A DNA stretch of 26,415 nt from Clostridium sp. CAG:793 (GTDB lineage Bacteria; Bacillota; Clostridia; TANB77; CAG-508): contig HF993645.1 in the NCBI GenBank assembly GCA_000433915.1, forward strand, positions 77,584 to 103,998, given 5' to 3'. The notes under the pieces are model-generated. The model saw only the letters and a list, made by a program, of their open reading frames with translations. It was not told the origin of the DNA and made no database searches. Each line of letters starts with the position of its first letter. Position 1 is the stretch's first letter. This document shows positions 7,262-15,500 of the stretch, one piece after another. A program made the translations under genes and the position numbers.

Positions 7262-7510
7262 TTATATTAAATTTTTAAATTGTACTAAAATGTAGGGAAA
7301 AAGAAGTAAAAAAATAAGACTTAATAATAAGCCTGGTACAACTTTTAAAAATTTCAATTTTATTGTTTGTGATTTTATAATACAACCAATTATTAGAAAA
7401 ATAAGTGATTATATTAGCATAATCACAAGTAAAAATAAAGTATATTTAAAGCCATAAAATAAAAAAGTTGAGATTATATTTTCAAAATTATTTATATAAT
7501 TATTTATCAT
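7262..7510 (-). pseudogene. Small membrane protein with an internal stop
   Basis: An 82-codon frame from ATG at 7508-7510 to TAA at 7262-7264 is interrupted once by TAA at 7409-7411 (codon 34). Before it: FLFYGFKYTLFLLVIMLI. After it, in frame: SLIFLIIGCIIK and VVPGLLLSLIFLLLFPYILV. The result is a three-helix hydrophobic protein. I do not recognise the family. The continuing hydrophobic pattern after the stop argues for one nonsense mutation in a former membrane gene of the conjugation operon. The ribosome binding site is weak. Confidence 0.5.
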
Positions 7511-7535
7511 TAATCAAAACTTATTTATAATGTAT

Positions 7536-8105
7536 CTATGTATTTATAATAGCCTGTTTGTAATAATTAAAAAAATCTCCTGTGTTATGATCCTTGCAAG
7601 TTAAATATAATTTTACTAAACTCTCTCTGTCAAACTTGAAAATAATGTTTTTGAAATTGCTATTATAAATTAAAAATAATGTATAAATGATTTCTTTTAT
7701 TTTTATTAAATTAGTATTTTCCATAATATCTATAATTTTTTGAGGATATATAAATTCAAGCCTTCCTAAATTAGAATAAAATTCTTTTGGAATTTTATTG
7801 TTATTATTCATAATTTAAATAAATAAATCATCCATATTATATTTTATATTATTATTGGTGAAATTTTTTTCATACCTTCATGTGAAATTATTTTTGTGGG
7901 GTGGTGTGAAAGCTTTTTCATACCCTAGTGCATCAGTTAAATATATTTTTCTTTGATAATTATTTGTAGCAAAACAATATCCTTCTTTATTGCATAAACA
8001 AGTTATTTCACCATACAATAATTTCGCTTTATCTGTCAATTCTTTATCATATCGGACTATTGCTGGTATGATAGCATAATAATTACTTTTTATATTTTCA
8101 TTCAA
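7536..8105 (-). pseudogene. Replication-initiator-like HTH protein, interrupted
   Basis: One reading frame starts at TTG 8103-8105 (GAGGAG 7 bases upstream) and runs to the stop at 7536, broken by in-frame TGA (7878-7880) and TAA (7815-7817). The N-terminus, NYYAIIPAIVRYDKEL then AKLLYGEITCLCNKEGYCFA, is the usual start of winged-helix replication proteins of Clostridia phages and conjugative elements. The rest of the HTH is missing after residue 50, where a deletion has joined it to linker-like repeats (YEKAFTPPHKNNFT, YEKNFTNNN). The C-terminal 91 codons end in GDFFNYYKQAIINT. Taking the pieces as one decayed gene explains their shared frame. Confidence 0.65.
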
Positions 8106-8128
8106 GATTTAACTCCTCTCATAAAAAA

Positions 8129-8221
8129 TTATTCTTCTGATTTTTTTCCTGCTAATATACAGGCATATAAAAAGAGGCTAAGATTAGCCAATAAAAATAA
8201 TCCTATTATAAAGTGTAACAT
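8129..8221 (-). CDS. Short membrane peptide, DUF3789-like
   Basis: A 30-residue ORF runs from ATG 8219-8221, with GGAG 8 bases upstream. It has one hydrophobic helix (FIIGLFLLANLSLFLYACIL) and a polar tail GKKSEE. Short single-helix proteins of this shape occur at the start of replication and transfer operons of clostridial elements. Assignment to DUF3789 is by resemblance only. It precedes the replication-initiator pseudogene and would be co-transcribed with it. Confidence 0.5.
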   Translation of the reverse strand: MLHFIIGLFLLANLSLFLYACILAGKKSEE

Positions 8222-8249
8222 TTGATCATCTCCATTATTTATTTTTGTA

Positions 8250-8284
8250 ATAAAAAAAGACTTTACTATTTCTAGTAAAATCTT
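8250..8284 (-). terminator. Intrinsic terminator of the tRNA-fMet transcript
   Basis: A 12-bp stem with one mismatch (8257-8268 with 8273-8284) and a TTTC/GAAA loop is followed, on the minus strand, by a run of seven T. It lies about 50 bases after the tRNA 3' end. Confidence 0.8.
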
Positions 8285-8335
8285 ATATATTTTAATTACT
8301 TAAAGGGACATCCTTTTAGGTAAAAACTTCCGAAG

Positions 8336-8411
8336 TGGTTGCGGGGGTAAGACTCGAACTTACGACCTCAGGGTTATGAGCCCTGCGAGCTGCCAACTGC
8401 TCCACCCCGCG
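8336..8411 (-). tRNA. Initiator tRNA-fMet (CAT anticodon)
   Basis: The 76-base gene encodes CCA. The acceptor strands are CGCGGGG and CCCCGCA. The first base C opposite A is the unpaired 1-72 position that marks bacterial initiator tRNA. The anticodon loop CTCATAA is closed by three G-C pairs (GGG/CCC), another initiator feature. The T arm GTTCGAGTC is normal. Confidence 0.95.
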
Positions 8412-8447
8412 ATATATAATTGTGGCAACTCAACTGTTGACTTACTA

Positions 8448-8476
8448 AGTATACAACAATATGTAAAAAATGTCAA
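8448..8476 (-). promoter_or_regulatory. Promoter of tRNA-fMet
   Basis: On the minus strand: TTGACA (plus 8471-8476), a 17-base spacer, TATACT (plus 8448-8453). The start point would be about 30 bases before the mature tRNA. It lies back to back with the topB promoter. Confidence 0.8.
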
Positions 8477-8493
8477 CGGTTTTTATAAAAATT

Positions 8494-8522
8494 TTGACAT
8501 ATAAAAAAATATATGCTATAAA
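8494..8522 (+). promoter_or_regulatory. Promoter of topB, giving a leaderless mRNA
   Basis: TTGACA (8494-8499), a 17-base spacer and TATAAA (8517-8522), with TGC before the -10 as an extended element. Transcription should begin at 8529-8530, which is the A of the ATG. Confidence 0.8.
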
Positions 8523-8529
8523 TACAACC

Positions 8530-10434
8530 ATGGGTAAGAAATTATTGATAACAGAAAAGCCATCAGTAGCGATGGAATTTGCAAAAGCATTAAAAATAAA
8601 TACAAATAGAAAGAATGGATATCTAGAATCAGAAAATTGGATAATAACATGGTGTGTAGGACATTTAATAACCATGAGCTATCCAGAAAAATATGATGAA
8701 AAACTAAAATTTTGGAGACTAGACACCTTGCCATTTATTCCAAAAGAATGGAAATATGAAGTAATTCCAGCAGTAGAGAAACAATACGAGATAGTAAAAA
8801 GTCTTCTACAAAGAGAGGATGTAGAAGTAATATATAATGCAGGAGACTCTGGACGAGAAGGAGAATACATTCAAAGGCTAGTATTCATGATGGCAAAGCC
8901 AAATCCAAAAGCGGACATGAAAAGAGTATGGATAGACTCACAAACAGAGGAAGAAATAAATAGAGGAATAAAAGAAGCAAAAGAATTATCCGAATATGAT
9001 AGCTTATCAGATAGTGCATATTTAAGAGCAAAAGAAGACTATCTAATAGGTATAAACTTTTCAAGAATGTTATCAATAATATATGGAAGAAGACTTGCAA
9101 AAGAAATAAACGAAGAAAAAGCTTCAATATCAGTAGGAAGAGTAATGACCTGCGTACTAGGAATGATTGTAAGTAGAGAAAGAGAGATTAGAAACTTCGT
9201 AAAAGTGCCATTTTATAAAATATCAGGAACATTTAATAAAGAAGGACAAAAAGGCCAAATTCAAGCAGAATGGAAAGTAACAGAAACATCTAAAATGTGG
9301 CAATCACCTAAACTATATAATGATTCAGGATTTAAGAACGAAGAAGATGCAAAAAAATTCATATTATCACTGCAAGAAAAGAAAATAATAGTAGAAGAAG
9401 TCAAGAAAAGTAAGCAAAAAGAAAATGCACCATTATTATTTAACCTTGCAGAAATACAAAATGAATGCACAAAAAGATTTAAAATAAAACCAGACGAAAC
9501 ATTAGACATAATTCAAAACTTATATGAAAAAAAGTTAGTAACATATCCAAGAACAGATGCTAGAGTATTATCAACAGCAGTTGCAAAAGTAATAACACAA
9601 AACTTAAATGGAATAGCAAGAGGCTACAAAGATGAAGAAGTGCAAAATCTATTAAAGAAAATGAAAGACGAGAAATACACGACAAACTTGGTAAAAACAA
9701 AATACGTAAATGACAGCAAAATAACAGATCACTATGCAATAATCCCAACAGGACAAGGATATGAAAACATAGAAAAATTACCAGAATTGCAAAAGAAAGT
9801 TTACAATATAATTGTCAAAAGATTCATAGCAATATTTTATCCAGCAGCAGAATTTAGCAAAGTAAATATAACAATAGATGTTGAAGGAGAAAAGTTTTAT
9901 GCAAGTGAAAAAATTTGTACAAAAAAAGGATATTTAGAAGTACTTAAGAAATCCACAACTGATGAACAAAATGTGGATAACTTGCAGGTAAAAAAAGGTG
10001 AAGAGCTTAATATAAAAACATACGAAATAAAAGAATCAGAAACGACTCCACCAACAAGATATAATTCGGGGTCAATAATATTAGCAATGGAGAATGCAGG
10101 AAAACTTATAGAAGACGAAGAACTTAGAGAGCAAATAAAAGGAGCTGGAATAGGTACAAGTGCAACAAGAGCAGAAATAATGAAAAAATTAGAAAAGATC
10201 AATTATATAAATATAAATAACAAAACCCAGATAATAACACCATCACAAAAAGGAGAATATATTTATGACATTGTAAATCAATCAATGCCAGACATGCTAA
10301 ATCCAAAACTAACAGCAAGCTGGGAAAAAGGCTTGGACATGGTAGCTAAGAAAGAGATACACGCAGAAGAATTTATGACGAAATTAGAAAAATATATAAA
10401 CAGCAAATTTGACAAATTAGTATTAAGAAGATAG
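8530..10434 (+). CDS. topB: DNA topoisomerase III (type IA)
   Basis: The enzyme passes single DNA strands to relax and decatenate DNA in replication and recombination. The product has 634 residues. An N-terminal Toprim domain shows LLITEKPS (Glu9) and GDSGREGE (Asp106, Glu110, Glu112, metal-binding). The catalytic Tyr339 is in TYPRTDAR. ISVGRVMT (about 200) and GTSATRAEIM (about 545) are further type IA signatures. The length fits topo III without C-terminal zinc fingers. I chose ATG 8530 because its MGKKLLITEKPS matches family starts; the frame is open to 8470, but the promoter lies there. No ribosome binding site precedes it, so leaderless translation is likely. The gene is intact and has its own promoter, unlike the decayed element beside it. 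Confidence 0.93.
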   Translation: MGKKLLITEKPSVAMEFAKALKINTNRKNGYLESENWIITWCVGHLITMSYPEKYDEKLKFWRLDTLPFIPKEWKYEVIPAVEKQYEIVKSLLQREDVEVIYNAGDSGREGEYIQRLVFMMAKPNPKADMKRVWIDSQTEEEINRGIKEAKELSEYDSLSDSAYLRAKEDYLIGINFSRMLSIIYGRRLAKEINEEKASISVGRVMTCVLGMIVSREREIRNFVKVPFYKISGTFNKEGQKGQIQAEWKVTETSKMWQSPKLYNDSGFKNEEDAKKFILSLQEKKIIVEEVKKSKQKENAPLLFNLAEIQNECTKRFKIKPDETLDIIQNLYEKKLVTYPRTDARVLSTAVAKVITQNLNGIARGYKDEEVQNLLKKMKDEKYTTNLVKTKYVNDSKITDHYAIIPTGQGYENIEKLPELQKKVYNIIVKRFIAIFYPAAEFSKVNITIDVEGEKFYASEKICTKKGYLEVLKKSTTDEQNVDNLQVKKGEELNIKTYEIKESETTPPTRYNSGSIILAMENAGKLIEDEELREQIKGAGIGTSATRAEIMKKLEKINYININNKTQIITPSQKGEYIYDIVNQSMPDMLNPKLTASWEKGLDMVAKKEIHAEEFMTKLEKYINSKFDKLVLRR

Positions 10435-10454
10435 CAAGTGGAATTTTATTACAC

Positions 10455-10483
10455 TGGACAATTAAGCAAAAATATGCTATAAA
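10455..10483 (+). promoter_or_regulatory. Promoter of the M23 peptidase gene
   Basis: TGGACA (10455-10460), a 17-base spacer and TATAAA (10478-10483). The extended -10, ATATGCTATAAATA (10472-10485), is identical over 14 bases to that of topB (8511-8524). The leader would be about 20 bases and include the strong GGAGGAGAGG. Confidence 0.7.
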
Positions 10484-10509
10484 TAATACAGATTGGAGGA
10501 GAGGTTACC

Positions 10510-11529
10510 ATAAATAAACTAAAAAAATTAGTAGTAAAAATACGTACTCTTGTAAAATTATTAGTAATACTAATAATTGCAGCCATATTAATAATCGGAA
10601 CAATACAAATAATATATAGACAAACATATAGCGTAAGTCTAAATGGAGAAATAATAGGGTATACCAATGACAAAATCAATTTGCAGAAAAGAATAAATGA
10701 TTATATTTCATCTGGAAATGGAGATGATGTAGCATTTGTTGAACTTAAAGAATTACCAACATATACAGCATGTATGTTAAAGAAAAACATAGAAACAAAT
10801 GATGACGAGATATTTAATAAGGTTACATCATCAGGAACACCGTATTATAAATACTACACAATAACAAAAAATAATGAAGAAAAAGTTTACGTAGCATCAT
10901 TCTCAGAGGCAGAAAAAGTAATAAATAATTTAAAAAGCAAAAATAGTGCAAACACAGACAAGCTAGGAATAGTAGAAAAGTACGAAACAGCAAAAGCAGA
11001 ATTTAAAACAGTAGATACATGTGTTTCAGAACTTTATGAGAAAAAAGTTGTTGTAACCAAAAAAGCAAGTAGCACAAGCACATATAAAAATATTGGGACA
11101 AGAGTAGTAACAGGAGAAACAAGTGTACCAACTAACCTAGGAGTAAGCTTAATAAAGCCAATTTCAGGAGTAATATCATCAAGATATGGTATTAGATGGA
11201 GAGACAATCACAAAGGTCTTGACATAGCAGCACCTAAAGGCACTGCTATTAAAGCAGCAGCAGGAGGAAAAGTAATATTTTCAGGATATGGCTCAGGATC
11301 TAACAGTTACAGTGGATATGGAAATATTGTAGTAATACAATCAACAAGTTCTCTTGTAATAAGGTATGGACATTGTAGTGCATTATACGTAAAAACAGGA
11401 GAAACAGTTGTACAAGGTCAAGTCATAGCAGCTGTAGGATCAACAGGAATCTCGACGGGAAACCATTTGCATTTTGAAATAAGATATAAGGGAACAGCAG
11501 TTAATCCACAAAACTACATATATAAATAA
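10510..11529 (+). CDS. Membrane-anchored M23 family peptidoglycan endopeptidase, apparent ATA start
   Basis: M23 (lysostaphin/LytM type) zinc peptidases cut peptidoglycan peptide bridges. From ATA at 10510-10512 the product has 339 residues: a short basic N-terminus, one membrane helix (about residues 15-35), an extracellular region starting YSVSLNGEIIGY, and a C-terminal M23 domain (about 215-335). Zinc ligands are visible: His234 and Asp238 in HKGLD, and His321 in NHLHFE; His231-type GHCS is at 288. The only ordinary start in frame is TTG 10681, which would remove the membrane helix and has no ribosome binding site. GGAGGAGAGG (10495-10504) fits the ATA. A mutated ATG is the likeliest origin. 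A hairpin terminator follows. Confidence 0.85.
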   Translation: MNKLKKLVVKIRTLVKLLVILIIAAILIIGTIQIIYRQTYSVSLNGEIIGYTNDKINLQKRINDYISSGNGDDVAFVELKELPTYTACMLKKNIETNDDEIFNKVTSSGTPYYKYYTITKNNEEKVYVASFSEAEKVINNLKSKNSANTDKLGIVEKYETAKAEFKTVDTCVSELYEKKVVVTKKASSTSTYKNIGTRVVTGETSVPTNLGVSLIKPISGVISSRYGIRWRDNHKGLDIAAPKGTAIKAAAGGKVIFSGYGSGSNSYSGYGNIVVIQSTSSLVIRYGHCSALYVKTGETVVQGQVIAAVGSTGISTGNHLHFEIRYKGTAVNPQNYIYK

Positions 11530-11540
11530 TTAATAAAATA

Positions 11541-11583
11541 AAAAAGCTCAGATTGTTAAGAAATTAACAATTTGAGCTTTTTG
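11541..11583 (+). terminator. Intrinsic terminator of the M23 gene
   Basis: AAAAAGCTCA-G-ATTGTTAA pairs with its complement after a GAAA loop, with one mismatch, and ends in TTTTT. Confidence 0.9.
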
Positions 11584-11645
11584 CATTAATAAAAATCACA
11601 ATATACAAACAAATGAATAAAATATAAAGAAATAGGAGGAAGAAA

Positions 11646-12326
11646 ATGGCTAAAATAAAAATATATAACAATGATACAAATCGTATGGAAACATACTATA
11701 GAGGAGAACAAGAGGCAATGCCGTATGTAACTGGAAGAACACTTACAGTAAAAGAATTTAGAGGATCAAGCAACAGTAATTTATTGTGGACAGAAAAAAG
11801 AGCAATGCTAGCATGGAATAGTCAAAGATATATTTATGGAAAACCAATTAAAGTAGGGTATGCATTTAGAAGACCATGGGAAGGGGGACACTCAACCTTG
11901 TCACAACACTATGCAGGCTTGGCTTTTGACGTTGGTCAGACATTAACAACAACAGAAAGGAATAATCTATACAATAGTGCTGTAAATTCAGGAGTGTGGA
12001 CTTATGTAGAGCCACAAATTCTAACACCAACATGGATACATTTTGACAAAAGAAGAGGTAATCCGGCATGCTCTACAGGCGGATATCCACAGATACAAAT
12101 GGGTTCAAGAGGAGCTTATGTAATGATAGCGCAAGATGACCTAAACACATTAGGATACAAAACAGGAGGCTTAGACGGAATATTTGGAAGCAATACACAA
12201 ACAGCAGTAAGGAATTATCAACAAAATAAAGGGTTAGCAGTAGATGGGATAATAGGATGTAATACATGGAGATCTCTTCAAGAAGACGTATTAGGAAAAG
12301 GAAAAACAAGTACAACAATAGATTAA
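11646..12326 (+). CDS. M15 family peptidase with C-terminal peptidoglycan-binding domain (endolysin-like)
   Basis: The product has 226 residues, starting at ATG after AGGAGG (about 11635-11640). The N-terminal M15 domain carries the zinc set: His88 and Asp95 in SQHYAGLAFD, His132 in WIHFD. M15 enzymes are D,D- or L,D-peptidases acting on peptidoglycan stems. Residues 150-212 form a PG_binding_1 fold (GSRGAYVMIAQDDLNTLGY, LDGIFGSNTQTAV, GLAVDGIIG). There is no signal peptide or membrane helix, so export would need lysis, a holin, or a non-classical route; this favours a phage-type endolysin origin, though no other phage gene is nearby. It lies between the M23 gene and the giant surface-protein gene, on the same strand. 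No terminator follows within 150 bases. Confidence 0.88.
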   Translation: MAKIKIYNNDTNRMETYYRGEQEAMPYVTGRTLTVKEFRGSSNSNLLWTEKRAMLAWNSQRYIYGKPIKVGYAFRRPWEGGHSTLSQHYAGLAFDVGQTLTTTERNNLYNSAVNSGVWTYVEPQILTPTWIHFDKRRGNPACSTGGYPQIQMGSRGAYVMIAQDDLNTLGYKTGGLDGIFGSNTQTAVRNYQQNKGLAVDGIIGCNTWRSLQEDVLGKGKTSTTID

Positions 12327-12330
12327 AATA

Positions 12331-12485
12331 AACATGATATTTAATAAAAAATTAAAGCTATAAAACAATAAAAAATGCACTAAAAAAATTAATTTATATA
12401 TGCAAATAATTATGCACAATATATTGAAATTTTCTTACGGGTATGATACATTTATAGCAATAAAATTTATATTAAATATCATGTT
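12331..12485. repeat. 16-bp perfect inverted repeat flanking a 123-bp segment upstream of the giant gene
   Basis: AACATGATATTTAATA (12331-12346) and its exact complement TATTAAATATCATGTT (12470-12485) face each other. Similarity continues imperfectly just outside and inside the arms. The enclosed segment has no ORF but holds a possible promoter reading towards the giant gene. Confidence 0.7.
12424..12452 (+). promoter_or_regulatory. Possible promoter of the giant surface-protein gene
   Basis: TTGAAA (12424-12429), a 17-base spacer, and TACATT (12447-12452) preceded by TGA as an extended -10. It matches consensus only moderately. It lies inside the inverted repeat, so inversion would turn it away from the gene. 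Confidence 0.4.
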
Positions 12486-12524
12486 AAATAAATAAAAAAA
12501 CTACGAGAAAAAAGAGGAAAAATT

Positions 12525-15500
12525 ATGAAAAAGATTTTTGGTTATGGAAAAAAGAACGAAAAAGGAATAACACTTACAGCGCTGGTAATTACAGTGGTGG
12601 TACTAAGTGCAATAGCAGCAGTAGGACTAAAAGCAGCAGATTCAGAAATAAAATCCGTAAATGAAATTCAAAATGAAGCACAAAAGCAAGAGGACAAGTT
12701 AGAAAACACAGGAAAACAAATAAACAAAATGTATGATGATCTAGATATAAAAGATGTAAATCTAACAGCAGAGATTAAACAAACAACATGCAGCTTTGAG
12801 ATAAGCAATGTCCAATTACAAAATTCATCAGAAATAATCGGAAGATACAAATACTTTATAAAAGAAAAAGATTCAAGTAGTTATAGAGAAATATCAAGTA
12901 CAAAAGATAATTTCATGACAATGGACAAGCTAAGACATAATACGCAATATGACATAAAAATAGAAGTTTATAATCAAAGTGGTAAGAAAATTAAAACATC
13001 TGTAAAAACTGCAAAAACAAATGAATTAACAGCAGGAAGTTTAATTCTAAAACTAAAAGACAATGCAGGAGCAGAATACACACCAGGAACATGGACAGCA
13101 AGCGATGTATATGTAAGACAAGTAGAAGGAAACGCAGGAAAAACAACATATCAGACAGTAGGAAGTTCAGCTCAAACTATTGCACAAGGAACATCAGGAG
13201 AAACAATTGTAAGCAAAAGTGGTGTAACAACAATTAGAGTAATAACAACAGATGGAACAAATACAGTAAACGGAAAAGACTATGTTATAAAAATAGATAA
13301 AGAAGCACCAATATCAGGAGCATTAAAAATGCAACTAGATAATAGCAATGGAGCAGAATATAAAAATGACACATGGACAAAACATGACGTATATGTTTCA
13401 CTACAACAAGGAAACTCAAACCTAAGTGGAATCAAATCACCAGTATACAACGTAACAGGAGCAGAAACACATACAAATCAAACACAGCCACTAACATTAA
13501 AAACAACAGGAACATACACAATAAATGTAATAACAACTAACAATGTTGGAACAACCTCAACAAAAACATATACAGTAAAAATAGACAAAGATGCCCCAGA
13601 AGCCGGAAAACTAATAATGAAATTAGGGGACAACAAAGGGAATGACTACACAGACGGAACATGGACAAATCAAAATGTATATATTGCAAAACAAAATGGA
13701 ACAGATGCATTAAGTGGACATAAGTCAACAGTATATAATGTAACAGGAAAGAGCAATATAAGTAATACTCAAGATGCAATCACATTAACAGAAACAGGAG
13801 AATACACATTAACAGTAATAACAACAGATAATGCAGAAAACACATCAACAAGAATATACAAAGTAAAAATAGATAAAGTAAATCCAACAACACCAGAAGT
13901 AACAAATCCAAGCAATGGAGAATGGACAAAAGGCCAAGTAAAAATAACAATAAAATCAACAGATACAAATTCTGGAATAGATAGAATTGAATGGTTCGAA
14001 AATGGAGCATGGACAACAAGACAATTAACAACGACTAATGGAGTAGGCACAATCACATACACAGTAGATAGAAATACAGTTATAAGATTTAGAGCGGTAG
14101 ATAAAGCTGGAAATATATCAGACGAAGCAACAACAACAATCAAGCTAGATACAAGTGCTCCTAATAAACAAGCTCCGGAAGCAACAAGTACTCCAAGTAC
14201 AATAAAATTAACATTCAAACAAACAGACAATTTATCAGGAATAAATGGATCAACAATAAGATATGCAATATACAAAGATGGAAAATGGTCAGCATGGCAA
14301 ACATCAGATACATTTACAGGATTAATACACAATGCAGAATATAAAGTAAAAACACAAGTTTCAGACAACGTAGGAAATACATCAGAATCAAATGAAACAA
14401 CAATTTCAACAAAGAAATTAGAAGCAGGAACATTAAAATTAAACCTAATAAATGCATCAGGTAACTCATACGTATCAGGCCAATGGACAAAATCAAATGT
14501 ATATGTATCACTAAGCCAAGCACAATATGGAACATCAAATTATGAAAGCATATCAGAATCGGCACAAACAGTGGCTACAGGGACAACAGCTGATAGCTTG
14601 ATTACAAAAGCAGGAATAACAACATTAAGAGTAAAAACAGTAGATGGTCCAAATACAGTATATAGTCAAAACTATATAGTAAAAGTAGACAATCAAAACC
14701 CAACAGCAGGAACATTAACAATGAAATTAAACAGCACCACAGGAAGTACATATACATCAGGAAATTGGACAAATCAAAATGTATGGATACACAAAAATGA
14801 TGGATCAGATAACTTAAGCGGACATCAATCAACAACATATAATGTATCAGGAGCAGAAACATTAAATAATCAAACAGCAGATAATACATTACAAACAGAA
14901 GGAACATATACATTAACAGTAAAAACATTAGACAAAGTATCAAACAGTAGCACAAGAGGCTATACAGTAAAAATAGATAAAACAGCACCAACAGATGTAG
15001 CACCAATTGCAACTGCAACAACTAATAGCATAACAGCAACATTCAAACAAACAGATAGTTTATCAGGAATAAACAATTCAAGCATACAATATGCAATAAA
15101 AGATGGAAACAGTTGGTCAGCATGGCAAACATCAAAAACATTTACAGGATTAAAAATAAATCAAACATACACAATAAAAACAAAAGCAACAGATAATGCG
15201 GGAAATACACAAGAATCAAAAGAATTATCAATAACAACAACAGAACTAAAAGCAGGAACATTAACACTAACAAAAGAAACAGCAACTGGTTCAGCATATA
15301 CATCAGGACAATGGTCAAACAAAAATGTATATGTAAAATTAGTTCAAAGTAGTACAGGAACATCAACATATTCAAGTACATCAAATTCAGCACAACTAGT
15401 AAGTGCAGGAACAACAGTAGATACAACAGTAAGCACAAATGGAACAACAACATTAAAAGTAACAACAACAGATGGAAACAATACAACATATAGCCAAGAA

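Larger units (their letters stand above)
5170..8221 (-). mobile_element. Decayed integrative conjugative element remnant
   Basis: Seven or eight small minus-strand genes lie in a row: DUF5697-like, S1-like, tiny membrane ORF, PrgI-like (VirB3 counterpart), two-helix pilin-like (VirB2 position), small membrane protein, replication-initiator-like protein, and a 30-residue membrane peptide. This set is typical of Firmicutes conjugative elements. VirB4, coupling protein, relaxase and integrase are absent, and four of the genes carry frameshifts or in-frame stops, so the element cannot transfer itself. Exact ends are not visible. The tRNA-fMet gene lies just beyond the right side, but no copy of its 3' end is seen at the left. 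Confidence 0.75.

Noticed and set aside
6190..7880. TGA read as an amino acid, since two pseudogenes contain in-frame TGA
   Set aside because: The same genes also carry TAA stops and frameshifts, and TGG is used for Trp throughout, so decay explains the TGA codons better.
8336..8411. tRNA-fMet as attachment site of the conjugative element
   Set aside because: The 3' end of the tRNA faces the element, but no second copy of that sequence is visible near the left side, and no integrase remains.
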